From NCBI GenBank assembly GCA_014155875.1, contig JACEFZ010002133.1, forward strand, positions 301,001-365,000: 64,000 nt of DNA, given 5' to 3'. This DNA is from Cepaea nemoralis. Taxonomy: Eukaryota; Mollusca; Gastropoda; Stylommatophora; Helicidae. Positions 1-10,814 of the stretch are shown piece after piece. Within the stretch, counting starts at the first letter, position 1. Each line of letters starts with the position of its first letter. The notes beneath the pieces were generated by a model that was not told where the DNA came from, did no database searches, and saw only the letters and a list, made by a program, of their open reading frames with translations. Both the position numbers and the translations under genes were made by a program.

Positions 1-257
1 AATGTCCTTTGCAGGCAGTCCTTTTGCCCACAAAAATAACGCACAACAGCACGTTGCTCTTTAGTTGTACACTCTGTAAGTACAGTCGCCATTTTGTTTA
101 TGCTCTGCGCATGTGCATGAGACACCTAACGCCACCTGACGAACGGGAATATAAAGTTCGATGTTGCTGTCACCTAATGACACGTGTAGAAAACACCAAC
201 TACATTTATCTGCCACCCCACAGAACTCTGTGACTTACTTATTGACTCGCTCTCGTA
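1..257 (-). mobile_element. Mariner-like transposon, 5' end (runs off the window)
   Basis: The minus strand begins at 257 with a mariner-type inverted terminal repeat (TACGAGAGCGAGTCAATAAG), followed by a short leader. An ATG at 92 then opens a frame reading MATVLTECTTKEQRAVVRYF, typical of the N-terminal helix-turn-helix of mariner transposases. The frame is still open at position 1. The same end sequence occurs at 23262-23300. Confidence 0.82.
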
Positions 258-261
258 ACAT

Positions 262-345
262 GAGTAAAGTAAGTATACTAAGTATATAAATTATGTAACG
301 TAAGTAAAACCAGTAAAGTATTTTTTTTAATAAGTAAAGTAAGTA
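262..345 (+). repeat. AGTAAGTA-type simple repeat
   Basis: Irregular gtaagtaaagtaagt units. A matching stretch lies at 824-945, so these flank the inverted repeat on both sides. Confidence 0.8.
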
Positions 346-349
346 ATTT

Positions 350-796
350 GAATAACGAAGACACAAACAATAGATTGCACGATTTATTGCCTGGCATATT
401 TCGCTGCATCTCGTCGGGTACATACTGCAGAAATCACACAACTTACGTGAATTAATTAGATAAATCCTTCAAGTGGCCACGTGGTTGAAAGAGACAGTCC
501 TTCCGTGTGTTGTTCAACACACAAAGTAGTCGATTGTTAAAGTTTGCTGAAGCTATACTAATCAACCTTCGTAAGCCGTCCTTGTGCAAGCAGAAAGACA
601 TGTTAGTCAGTTTAAAATTACCGTGGTAGACAATTGACATTACTGTGCGAACATGTGTATATTTCAGTTTCAAGGATTTATCTAATTAATTCACGTAAAT
701 TGTGTGATTTCTGCAGTATGTACCTGACGAGATGCAGCGAAATATGCCAGGCAATAAATCGTGCAATCTATTGTTTGTGTCTTCGTTATTCAAATT
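350..796. repeat. Inverted repeat, 125-bp arms (350-475 and 671-796)
   Basis: The arms are near-identical reverse complements, containing 'ctgcagtatgtac' and 'cgaaatatgccaggcaataa'. They are separated by about 195 bp and bordered by AGTAAGTA repeats. The arm family recurs singly at 2390-2485 and 44217-44370. Structure suggests a DNA-element remnant, but I do not recognise the family and see no transposase. Confidence 0.8.
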
Positions 797-823
797 CATC
801 ACGGGAAAACATTGTTTTAAAGT

Positions 824-945
824 AAGTAAGTATAGTATGCAAAGTAAGTAAAATAAGTAAATTAAGTAAGTAAAATAAGTAAAGTAATTAGAGTAAGTAA
901 AGTTAAAGTAGTGAGTAAAATAAATAGAGTAAGTGAAGAATTAGA
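824..945 (+). repeat. AGTAAGTA-type simple repeat
   Basis: Irregular agtaagtaaaataagtaa tract immediately following the right arm of the inverted repeat. Confidence 0.8.
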
Positions 946-1041
946 ATGTAATGGACTATAATTATAAACAACCGCAAAAGGGGGACATCACCAGGAAATG
1001 GCGAAATCAGCAGCAGAATTTAGCAAGCGCATAGAGAAAGG

Positions 1042-1295
1042 GCCGGTCTCTCTGACCGAGGGGTTACACCACTTTCTCCGTAATCCCGTTTATCACGCAG
1101 AGTCTCGTAGCGGGCGAGAACTGGGAGCTGTTCGTCTCCCGCTGGTGACTTGCGGGATAACTGAGCCGGCCGCTCAGAAATCAATGGCAAACTACTGAGC
1201 GTAATCTTGCCAAGAAATCAACAGACAGCTGAAAGTGAAAGATGCTGCTGTTGACAGCGGTGTCCTGTAAAAGGATATGCGAATTGAAAAAAAAA
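1042..1295 (+). mobile_element. SINE family 1, full copy with 11-bp target duplication
   Basis: Target duplication atagagaaagg at 1031-1041 and 1296-1306. The head has a tRNA-Ser/Leu-like A box (family consensus TGGCCGAGGGGTTAC) and a degraded B box near 1128. The body contains 'atggcaaactactgagcgta' and 'cttgccaagaaatcaacaga'; an A-tail follows. Other copies: 17750, 30230, 32178 and a decayed one at 47808. Confidence 0.88.
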
Positions 1296-1323
1296 ATAGA
1301 GAAAGGAAACATGATAGCGGAGA

Positions 1324-1325
<2 letters not shown>

Positions 1326-1367
<42 letters not shown>
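1326..1367 (+). repeat. Poly-C run, 42 bp
   Basis: Uninterrupted C homopolymer just after the SINE target duplication. It creates long Pro/Gly open frames that are not genes. Confidence 0.98.
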
Positions 1368-1371
<4 letters not shown>

Positions 1372-1481
1372 AAGCGTCTATTGAACGACAAATGAACATA
1401 CCCAATCCATCGTTGTCTAAAACAGGATCGTGTTGGAAGAATCAATCAACAGAAAAGGTTTTGAGAAAAGTAGTTTACATG

Positions 1482-1574
1482 GCCTCGGTAGCGCAGTAGG
1501 TAGCGCGTCAGTCTCATAATCCAAAATCACTTAGAGCAATCTGAAGGTCGTGAGTTCGATCCTCACCCGGGGCA
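1482..1574 (+). tRNA. tRNA-Met(CAT), elongator type, with 20-nt intron
   Basis: The acceptor stem GCCTCGG pairs with CCGGGGC and the discriminator is A. The D stem is GCGC/GCGC, and the T arm GTGAG-TTCGATC-CTCAC supplies the B box. The anticodon loop CTCATAA is interrupted after the base 3' of the anticodon by 20 nt (atccaaaatcacttagagca), the canonical 37/38 intron position. Removal restores a normal 73-nt elongator tRNA-Met. A nine-T run at 1578-1586 is a good RNA polymerase III terminator. It looks functional, although intron-containing tRNA-Met genes are less common than tRNA-Tyr ones. Confidence 0.88.
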
Positions 1575-1577
1575 ATA

Positions 1578-1586
1578 TTTTTTTTT
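1578..1586 (+). terminator. RNA polymerase III terminator of tRNA-Met
   Basis: Nine consecutive T residues four bases after the discriminator base. Confidence 0.8.
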
Positions 1587-1774
1587 AAATTACTCATTAA
1601 TAGATACAGTACTACAAAGTGTCCATTACTCAACGTCCACGGGAGTAAGTCGCACCAAGAGAAGCTGCACTGGATGGCTGGCATGAAAAAGTCGCAACGT
1701 AAAGGTACGCTATAGTACGATTGCCGACCCGATTATAACAGGCAAACCACAGCAGCAACAATCAATCAATCAAT

Positions 1775-2060
1775 CCATCAGGTGCATTCTGGCTCCACAA
1801 AGAATGTTGGCTGCAATGGATCTCCAACACTGTCTGTCTCTCGCCCTGACTGTACTTTACGTCAAACTGATGTTCGTCCATCTCTTGATGTTATCTTCCA
1901 ACTTGTATCGTTGTCTACCTCTTGCTCGCTTGCCCTCCGGTATTGTTTTTATAAGAGTATCATGCCTTTGAACGTGGCCGAAATATTTCACTTGCCTCCT
2001 CTTTATTTCTTTCATCAACTCTCTCTTCATTCCCAGTCTTTCTAGAACCTCTGCACAGCA
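1775..2060 (-). pseudogene. RTE-like LINE fragment, RT C-terminal end
   Basis: The minus strand reads RLGMKRELMKEIKRRQVKYF, then GHVQRHDTL and RARGRQRYKLEDNIKRW. This is the post-polymerase region common to RTE-like retrotransposons in invertebrates (R-x-x-FGH-V-x-R then a Gly/Arg-rich block). It is truncated at both ends; a related fragment lies at 13255-13745. Confidence 0.75.
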
Positions 2061-2389
2061 GCAACAACCTCAGCCAACCGCCAACAAGCGAAGCAAGACT
2101 GGTGCAGAAATCAACCACCAGCTGAATGACGAAGGGCAAAGCAAAGACCGGAGAAAACAAATAAGCTGATATCACAAGGAAGACAACACAGGATACCGCC
2201 GAATACACCAGCCAAGAAGACCGCCACACAAACATGAATGTCTCCACTGTGAAAAATAAACCACAGCACACCAGCACATGAGAAGCCGATGTGTCAGCAC
2301 CACTGACAGGTACAATCATCATTCTTTTAGAGAACGAACTGGGAAAGAGAAGCATAATGCTGCATCTGGCCAGCGCATTTCACATGAAA

Positions 2390-2485
2390 GGGCGCAGTGA
2401 AATATGCCAGGCCATAAATCGCGTGCAATCTGTTGTTCGTGACTTCGTTATTCAAATTCCCTACGGCAGAACGTTGTTTCAAAAC
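2390..2485 (+). repeat. Single arm of the inverted-repeat family
   Basis: Contains 'gaaatatgccaggc' and the following bases shared with the arms at 350-796, more diverged. Confidence 0.7.
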
Positions 2486-2489
2486 ATGT

Positions 2490-3786
2490 ATTGTCTGACG
2501 CTCATAGAAGTTGAAGAAAGAATTAAAGACTAGAGAACGCACCAGACAACAAACAAATTGAAAGTTATAGTTACCAACTGGGATGCGAACATCTCGACTG
2601 AAGACACAGCCTGGCTGCGTGAGCAATTGAACTTCGACGCATGCCTCTATAAGCAGCATGAGGGCGTTATCATCTCTCTATACCTTTACAGCCATTGCCC
2701 TATTTGGACAACAATCACCTTCAAATTAATATCATATTTGTGGCTGACTCGGTCGCAAGATTATCAATCGGAGCCAGACGATGGATTCCAATACAACTTC
2801 TCTTCTGAGGTTGAACGGGTTAGGGTTAATGGTATAATAGTATCGAATAATCACCAAACACGACCGAGAAAACAAACAAACTAATCAACAACATCAAGGA
2901 AGGCAAGTAAGAGACGCGGCAGCCACAGAATAAATTAAAACAATCATGGGTAACATACAGCAACATTTCAAAAGATGGATAAACACAGGATGAGGAAGAC
3001 CCATCTCTCCAACGAATAAATCAGGATATATATTCAAAGAGAATGCGCGAAACTAAAGATAACAAACGCTGAAAGACTGAAAGAATAATCAGCTATGGTC
3101 CCTCTACCATTTTATGACCATTAGCTCAGATGACAAAGCCCTGCCGAAAGTCATTATAGCGCGGAAGTGAATATATATAAGACAACAAAGCAGAAAACAG
3201 AAGTATAGCAGGCAATGAAACGCAGGCAACACAAAAAGCTTAACCAGAAGGAAAATTCCGAAAGCACGCGTATAATGGCCCCAACTATAATAGTATTATG
3301 TATTATTAATACATTGTCCATAAAAAGACAGTTGAACGGATCCTAAACGTTGTCTTCAGATAACAGCAGCAGAAGTTAGTAACTAGTAGCAGCACACAAG
3401 TGTGAGGCACCTTGCCGTCTTTACAGACAAAAGTGTCGAAAGTATGTGGCCGGGAACTAGACTAGAGCTAGAATGCCTGGGCATGAAATCACAGAACATG
3501 CGTTGCCCTTGCAGCATGTTCCCTCTTTCGGCCTTGCTTTATCTCCAGAGGAAAGGATAACCAGTACGTCTGTAACAAGGTAGACTGCAGATGCTGCGGC
3601 TCAGCATCAAACCTCCACGAGCAGGAGGTGGGTAGCGGTAGCGGCTAGGCCCTCACATTCATGGGATTTGATTCAGCTACATCCCTCAGCTGAGTGCCTC
3701 AACAAATCAAGTGTCTGGACCTGTATGAGCGTGTACTTAATGTCAATCTCTCCTGACCAAGTGTCTGGACCTATTCTATATTCCTA
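2490..3786. other. Non-coding stretch, nothing recognised
   Basis: No conserved reading frame, RNA gene or clear repeat structure. Short open frames lack family features. The part 3500-3660 has unusually high G+C and could be an old element 5' region, but I cannot place it. Confidence 0.5.
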
Positions 3787-4255
3787 TCTTATATATAAAA
3801 GGCGATCTCCGTCTGTCTGTATGTATGTCCTTTATTTGTTCGCGAACGACCCATCCGATTGAGATGAAATTTTCTACACGCCTTCCTTTCATTCCAGCGC
3901 TGCCAACTGTCGTATTTTTTTTTCTTCTTCCTCCTCCTCCTTCCTCCCACTCCCAAAATACGTACGTAAATATATGAAGATGACGATGAAAGAATCCCCG
4001 AACCAAAACGCTAGGGAAAGGGAAGAAAATGACGTGACTACACAGAATCGTCACACGGCAATCATCATCATCATCAAGTGCCGTGCCGGCTGGCGTAGGC
4101 GTTCAACTCTGCTGCTGATATATATGCCTCCATGCCACGGCAATATCAATAACAATTCATCTTTTTATGTGTAAGGAAGTTATCTACAGTCGTGTAGAAG
4201 GGAAGAACAATCAATGGAAGGACCGAAATCACAGAACCTAGACGAGTATGAATTC

Positions 4256-4738
4256 GGAATGGCGAACTCCCTCCTCCTCCTGCCTCTACCTTTTCCCTTC
4301 TCCCTCTTCCTCCATCCTCCTACTCCCTCTACCTCTCCCTCCTCCTACTCCCTTCTCCTCCTCATCATTCCTCCTCCTCCTCCCCCTTCCTCCTCATCTC
4401 TCTTCCTCCCCCCTCCTTCTCTTAATCCCTCCTCCTCCCTCCTCCACGCTCTTCCTCCTCTTCCTTCCTCCTTCGCCCTCCTCCCCCTTCCTCCATTCTC
4501 CTCCTCCCTTCACATTCCTCCCTCCTCCTCCCTTCACATTCCTCCTCCTCCCCTTCATCCTCTTCCCTCCTTCTCCTCCCTCTTCCTTCGCCTCCTCCCT
4601 CCTCCCACTCTCTCCTCCTCCCCCTGCGTTCTCCTCCTCCCTCCTTCTCCTCCCTCTCCTCCTCCTCCACCCTACTCCTCCCTCCTCTTCCTAATCCCTC
4701 CTATTCCTCCTGTCTCCTCCACCTCCCTCCTCCATTTA
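4256..4738 (+). repeat. Long polypyrimidine (CCTCCT-rich) tract
   Basis: About 480 bp of nearly pure C/T on the plus strand within the Helitron. Its strand asymmetry creates open frames on both strands (Pro/Leu/Ser-rich or Glu/Gly/Arg-rich) that are not genes. It could form triplex DNA. Confidence 0.95.
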
Positions 4739-4739
4739 C

Positions 4740-5196
4740 CCAAGACAGACAGACAGACAGATAGTCGGGAACGGGATCTTATATGACTACTTATATGATT
4801 TAAATGAGATGCTCCCCACTATGGGCTGGGCCGGGTCAGACAGACAGACAGACAGACAGACAGACAGTCAGACAGACAGACAGACAGACAGTCGGGAACG
4901 GGAACTTATATGACTACTTATATGAATTAAATGAGATGCTCCCCACCAGGAGTTGGGCGATGCCGGGCCGGGTCAGACAGACAGACAGATAGATAGTCGG
5001 AACGGGAACTTATATGACTACTTATATGAATTAAATGAGATGCTCTCCATCAGGGTCTGGGCGAAGCCGGGCCGGGTCAGACAGACAGACAGACAGACAG
5101 ATTGTCGGTAACGGGAACGAGAACTTATATGACTAATATGAATTAAATGAGATGCTCCCCACCAGGGTCTGGGCGAAGCCGGGCCGGGTCAGCTAG
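4740..5196 (+). repeat. Four tandem copies of the Helitron 3'-end module
   Basis: Each module of roughly 100-135 bp runs (CAGA)n - 'acgggaacttatatgacta' - 'gaattaaatgagatgctccc' - 'gccgggccgggtcag'. Only the last copy carries the terminal CTAG. The copies differ in the length of their (CAGA)n part. Confidence 0.92.
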
Positions 5197-5420
5197 TATA
5201 TTATAAGTTAATAAGTGTGTACTGCTGTCAAACTCCCCGCCTGACACTGTCTTCAGTGCGGATTACGCGACTAGCGAGATACCGCCCGCAGGAGATATTG
5301 CTCGTCTATGTTGCAAATAAATATCCTCTGAGTAAGTAACAAACGATAAAAACAAAAATATCAACAAACAAAAAAGAAAAGAAAAGAAACACCACACAAC
5401 AGCTCAAGCATAAATTCGAG

Positions 5421-5480
5421 GCCTCGGTAGCGCAGTAGGTAGCGCGTCAGTCTCATAATCCAGTATCACATAGAGCATAT
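5421..5480 (+). pseudogene. tRNA-Met 5' half copy retaining the intron
   Basis: Identical to the tRNA-Met gene at 1482 from its first base through the anticodon, then a diverged intron (atccagtatcacatagagca). The 3' half is lost. It has no T arm, so it cannot be a functional tRNA. Confidence 0.85.
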
Positions 5481-5900
5481 TGTAGTTTAAATGAATTATA
5501 CTTTACCCGAAACAATTAAAACACACGTATGATAATATAATTATAATCAATGCAACACGGTTTCAATGTTCAAAACAGTTTCATTTAATTATTCGAAACC
5601 CCTATTTTTGCTTCTATGCCCATCTAGCTACCCCGCATGTTCTGTGTTGTGGTTAACCTTTCTTGAACATGTCTTTTGTCCCCCTCCCCCACTCTTCCCT
5701 TTACATCGTCTGGACTTCAGGTAATCTTACCTTATCTCAGGGACTGATTTATGTGATCAGAAGCGGTATACACGAAAATTGTGTTTATTTGTCTGAGAAG
5801 GAGGACACACGGTCACGAGAGTTCCTACCTATTTCCCATACTATCATTTTTCATTATGCTATTGTAATTTGAAAACCTAGCTGTACTAGTATCTCTCTTT
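5481..5900. other. Non-coding stretch, nothing recognised
   Basis: No gene or repeat structure seen between the tRNA fragment and the poly-C run. Confidence 0.5.
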
Positions 5901-5926
5901 CCCCCCCCCCCCCCCCCCCCCCCCCC
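5901..5926 (+). repeat. Poly-C run, 26 bp
   Basis: C homopolymer in otherwise unremarkable sequence. Confidence 0.97.
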
Positions 5927-6231
5927 ACTTTTCTGTCTTTCATGCTTATAAAGTCTTTCTAGCAGTACTGTCCATTGCATCTCCTGTGACTGTGTTTTTG
6001 TACTGTCCATCTACATCCAGGCCACTAGAAAGATGATGCATAGTACAAACTCCAACCAAGAGAATTACTATTGAAGTAACAATTTTATGACTCCGCACAG
6101 GACATAGATTGCAATAACATGTAAATAATAATAAAATGTGTAATAAAACTACTCTTCACCTTCAACCACTCCATTTGAGGACAAACTCTACGGGAAGGCT
6201 TCTTTCTGTGAAATTATTCACTGCTGTACTA

Positions 6232-7612
6232 TTATGGTTGATGTATTGCTAGAAGAACTATTGGACTATTAGTGTTGATGCTGTATTGCCAGGAGAACTA
6301 TTGTACTATTAATGTTGATCTATTTCAGGAGAACTACTGTTCTATTAGTGTTGATGCTGTATTGCCAGGAGAACTATTGTACTATTAGTGCTGATGCTGT
6401 ATTGCCAGGAGAACTATTGTACTATTAATGTTGATCTATTTCCAGGAGAACTATTGTACTATTAGTGCTGATGCTGTATTGCCAGGAGAACTAATGTACT
6501 ATTAGTGCTGATGCTGTATATCTAGGAGAACTAATGTACTATTAGTGCTGATGCTGTATATCTAGGAGAACTAATGTACTATTAGTGCTGATGCTGTATA
6601 TCTAGGAGAACTAATGTACTATTAGTGCTGATGCTGTATATCTAGGAGAACTAATGTACTATTAGTGCTGATGCTGTATATCTAGGAGAACTAATGTACT
6701 ATTAGTGCTGATGCTGTATATCTAGGAGAACTAATGTACTATTAGTGCTGATGCTGTATATCTAGGAGAACTAATGTACTATTAGTGCTGATGCTGTATA
6801 TCTAGGAGAACTAATGTACTATTAGTGCTGATGCTGTATATCTAGGAGAACTAATGTACTATTAGTGCTGATGCTGTATATCTAGGAGAACTAATGTACT
6901 ATTAGTGCTGATGCTGTATATCTAGGAGAACTAATGTACTATTAGTGCTGATGCTGTATATCTAGGAGAACTAATGTACTATTAGTGCTGATGCTGTATA
7001 TCTAGGAGAACTAATGTACTATTAGTGCTGATGCTGTATATCTAGGAGAACTAATGTACTATTAGTGCTGATGCTGTATATCTAGGAGAACTAATGTACT
7101 ATTAGTGCTGATGCTGTATACCTAGGAGAACTAATGTACTATTAGTGCTGATGCTGTATATCTAGGAGAACTAATGTACTATTAGTGCTGATGCTGTATA
7201 TCTAGGAGAACTAATGTACTATTAGTGCTGATGCTGTATATCTAGGAGAACTAATGTACTATTAGTGCTGATGCTGTATATCTAGGAGAACTAATGTACT
7301 ATTAGTGCTGATGCTGTATATCTAGGAGAACTAATGTACTATTAGTGCTGATGCTGTATATCTAGGAGAACTAATGTACTATTAGTGCTGATGCTGTATA
7401 TCTAGGAGAACTAATGTACTATTAGTGCTGATGCTGTATTGCCAGGAGAACTATTGTACTATTAGTGCTGATGCTGTATTGCCAGGAGAACTATTGTACT
7501 ATTAGTGTTGATGCTGTATTGCCAGGAGAACTATTGTACTATTAGTGTTGATGCTGTATTGCCAGGAGAACTATTGTACTATTAGTATTGATGCTTTATT
7601 TAAAAGAGAACT
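6232..7612 (+). repeat. 40-bp minisatellite, about 34 units
   Basis: The unit contains 'ggagaactaatgtactatta' and 'gtgctgatgctgtata'. Units from about 6510 to 7430 are almost perfectly identical. Both edges hold an older variant (gccaggagaactattg). This is the standard picture of central homogenisation. Confidence 0.98.
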
Positions 7613-7969
7613 ATGAAGATTATTTGTGGGTAGCCATGACAGAGATAACTAACTCATACGGTATAGGGCTCATTCCCAGAAGCTGTCGCCCAAACTTTTA
7701 TTTTTTTGCATGTATATATACTACACTTCCCCTGATCTCTTGGGTAGTGAGGTCAGACATTTAGCCCTCTCGGATAAGTGTGGAAAACAGGAGGTTCCGT
7801 GTGCAAGTTAATTCCACGGCAGTTGGACATTGCAAAGTGCAGACCTTTAGGCTACACCATGGCAAAATTGTTAGAAAAGTTTGTCTAGACGAAGCAAACC
7901 TGACAAAAAGACACATCAGACGCGCTGACAATTGAGGTGCACAACTAGATATGATGCCTTCAAATGAGG

Positions 7970-8030
7970 AGGGGGGGGGGGGGGGGGGGAAGAGAGAGAG
8001 AGAGAGAGGAGAGAGAGGAGGAGGAGGAAT
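7970..8030 (+). repeat. Poly-G run followed by (GA)n
   Basis: About 20 G followed by about 40 bp of GA/GGA repeats. Confidence 0.95.
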
Positions 8031-8510
8031 ACATCTGACTTTTCTGAACATGAAAAGCCCACTAATATGTTTTTGGAAAAAATAAGGATTATGTAATAAA
8101 CATCCATTATGTAATAAACACCCAGATTTATTAACTTTTAACAAACGATAGAAAACATATTAAACAAACAAAACACGAATTTCGTGCACCATGAATTCAA
8201 ACACTTTTGTTTTTATTAGTTCACATTATCTGTGGGATGACAGAATGTATATCACATAAATGTACATAAGTATGAACCATAACTAAGAATATCTCCATGG
8301 TTATATCTGGTGTTCTCTATGGCTAATGGAGGAGCTAACTAGATACGTCACAGAATAAGCCCAACATTGTCAGTAATTAGCTGTACTTAGTATATACAGA
8401 CATTCAGCTGGTGATCACAATCATAAACTCCACAATGATTAAATATGATATATACAATTTTGTTAAACATTTGAATGACTGAGCCTTTGTTCTGTGTTTG
8501 ATCTTAATTG

Positions 8511-9535
8511 CTCCCTATGACTCCAAGCTGTAGAGCACAAAGATAAAAGACCTTCAGTGCTCCTGTGTGACTCCAGGCTGTACAGCACAAAGATAAAAGA
8601 TCTTCACTGCTCCTGTGAGACTCCAGGCTGTAGGTCACAATGATAAAAGATCTTCATTGCTCCTGTGTGACTCCAGGGTGTAGGTCACAAAGATAAAAAA
8701 TCTTCAATGCTCCTGTGTGACTCCAGGCTGTAGGTCACAAAGATAAAAGACCATTTCTCGTGTGTGAGTCCATGCTGTACAGCACAAAGATAAAAGATCT
8801 TCATTGCTCCTGTGTGACTCCAGGCTGTACAGCACAATGATAAAAGATGTTTATTGCTCCTGTGGGACTCCAGGCTGTAGGTCACAAAGATAAAAGACCT
8901 TCATAGCTCCTGTGTGAGTCCATGCTGTACAGCACAAAGATAAAAGATCTTCATAGCTCCTGTGTGACTCTAGGCTGTACGGCACAAAGATAAAAGATCT
9001 TCATAGCTCCTGTGTGACTCTAGGCTGTACAGCACAAAGATAAAAGATCTTCATAGCTCCTGTGTGACTCTAGGCTGTATAGCACAAAGATAAAAGATCT
9101 TCATAGCTCCTGTGTGACTCTAGGCTGTACGGCACAAAGATAAAAGATCTTCATTGCTCCTGTGTGACTCTTGGCTATAGAGCACTGAGTTAAAAGACCT
9201 TCATTACTCCTATGTGACTCTAGGCTGTACGGCACAAAGATAAAAGATCTTCATAGCTCCTGTGTGACTCTAGGCTGTACAGCACAAAGATAAAAGATCT
9301 TCATAGCTCCTGTGTGACTCTAGGCTGTACAGCACAAAGATAAAAGATCTTCATAGCTCCTGTGTGACTCTAGGCTATACGGCACAAAGATAAAAGATCT
9401 TCATTGCTCCTGTGTGACTCTTGGCTATAGAGCACTAAGTTAAAAGACCATTACTCCTATGTGACTTTAGGCTGTACGGCACAAAGATAAAAGATCTTCA
9501 TTGCTCCTGTGTGACTCCAGGTTGTACAGCACAAA
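8511..9535 (+). repeat. 50-bp minisatellite, about 20 units
   Basis: The unit contains 'gctcctgtgtgactc', 'ggctgta' and 'gcacaaagataaaagatctt'. A two-unit variant with 'ttggctatagagcact' occurs twice (9171 and 9421), evidence of duplication of multi-unit blocks. Confidence 0.96.
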
Positions 9536-9539
9536 GACA

Positions 9540-10010
9540 CATGACTTAAGTGTACACAACTACATGATCTAAACATGAGGTAAAACAAACCCAGCTCTTG
9601 ATCAATGCATTTTAAAACCAAGGCAATTGTAAAAATATGTTGATCTGGCAAAGATAATACAAATCCTACGCTTACATACATGGCGACTGCTTGAGCTGGT
9701 AACCTTTATTCCTCAGGCAGGGGGAAAAACTCTCCAGGCACACACTGGCAATTGTACAGATGTTATAATGATTACAAAAGCACAGATAACAACGCCAATG
9801 AATACAGGATGAGAGCAAACACCAGCTCATGCATGTGTCAGCACTAACTCACTGGTCACAGATGGTGGAACAGCTGTAAGGTCCACCTCTAACTTTAAGA
9901 GGTTTTGGATAGACCAATTTCTGATTGGATGGTTTGGATAGACCAATCAGAACTCAAAGGGTGATGTGGTCAATAGGGTAGCAGTCTCTTTGATTTCCTC
10001 ATTTCCTGGT
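9540..10010. other. Non-coding stretch
   Basis: No gene seen. A small direct repeat, 'ttggatagaccaat', occurs twice near 9905-9945. Confidence 0.5.
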
Positions 10011-10014
10011 TCCC

Positions 10015-10230
10015 ACTGTAGGTTGGGTCAAACTGGGAGCTACTGTAGGCTGGGTCAAACTGGGAGCTACTGTAGGTTGGGTCAAAGGTAACCATGCTAG
10101 CCACTGCGGCTGCCAAAGAAGACATTTATTGACCTCATACCAACAGGACATACACATAGAAGAAGCAAGGACAATGTGCAAACATACCAACAGGACATAC
10201 ACACAGAAGAAGCAAGGACAATGTGGAAAC
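10015..10230 (+). repeat. Two short tandem repeats
   Basis: Three 27-bp units with 'gggtcaaactgggagctact' (10015-10085), then two units of about 47 bp with 'ccaacaggacatacacatag' or a close variant (10137-10227). Confidence 0.85.
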
Positions 10231-10492
10231 AGATCTGAAAGAAATGAATGTTGCGGGACTGGAGCATCATCAGGAATATCAGGAGATGGAAACACACTGA
10301 GCTTGCAGTCAAGAACATGTCCGCATGTTGAGAAGGAAGAAGAAGTGTATAATTAAAGCTGACATATTGGTCTAAGAGGGAAAGAGAGAGACTGACACCT
10401 GGACATACATGAGAGAGGGCTGCTGTGATTGTACTACACAACCAGCACACCAGGAGGACAGAAAAGTCCACAAACTGAACGAACGAAAATCG

Positions 10493-10600
10493 TTATCTTC
10501 AAAGGGTTAAGAATTGGGCACGCAGGCCAGTCTGACATTCTGCCCTTCTTGACTATTTCCTATCACTCATTCTTTCATTCAACATCTATGATAGTACTGA
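10493..10600 (-). mobile_element. Retroposon 3'-end fragment
   Basis: On the minus strand it matches the tail shared by the elements ending at 15925, 32120 and 62600: a GGAAGGGC-like block, then 'gcccaatt' and a degraded accctttgaa block. Confidence 0.6.
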
Positions 10601-10814
10601 TAGTACAGGAAGGCATGGACACACAGATAAGGTAAGAAGATGGGACACCAGAGACATGATGCTGTGGCTAGCAAAGGCTGAAGGATACCTTGAATGACCC
10701 CATTCAACCTAGAGCTTTAAAGAGGTAAAAACACTTCTACTGCAATTTGTAATGATAAATTGGAGGGGGTATATGACAAGTATAAATAAGGAATCTTCAG
10801 ATTTAGTACAAAAC

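Larger units (their letters stand above)
3787..5196 (+). mobile_element. Non-autonomous Helitron
   Basis: The left end starts A|TCTTATATATAAAAGGCGATC and continues with a TGTATGTATGTCC-type segment, the usual look of animal Helitron starts. The right end is GGGCGAAGCCGGG...CTAG|T, matching the standard GC-rich 3' hairpin region and CTRR terminus, with insertion between A and T. There is no Rep/helicase coding sequence, so it depends on another element. Length is 1410 bp. Inside are a (CAT)n tract, a long pyrimidine tract and four tandem 3'-end modules. Confidence 0.85.

Noticed and set aside
1960..2355. A 131-codon hydrophobic minus-strand frame
   Set aside because: Overlaps the LINE fragment in another frame; the LINE reading has family motifs while this one has none.
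2815..2832. Telomere-like GGGTTAGGGTTA
   Set aside because: Fewer than three units, no array, and neighbouring sequence is ordinary.
4214..4786. A 190-codon Pro/Ser/Leu-rich open frame
   Set aside because: Produced by the polypyrimidine tract of the Helitron; the complementary strand is equally open.
6232..7612. CRISPR-like regular spacing
   Set aside because: The whole unit is repeated with no unique spacers, and the DNA is eukaryotic.
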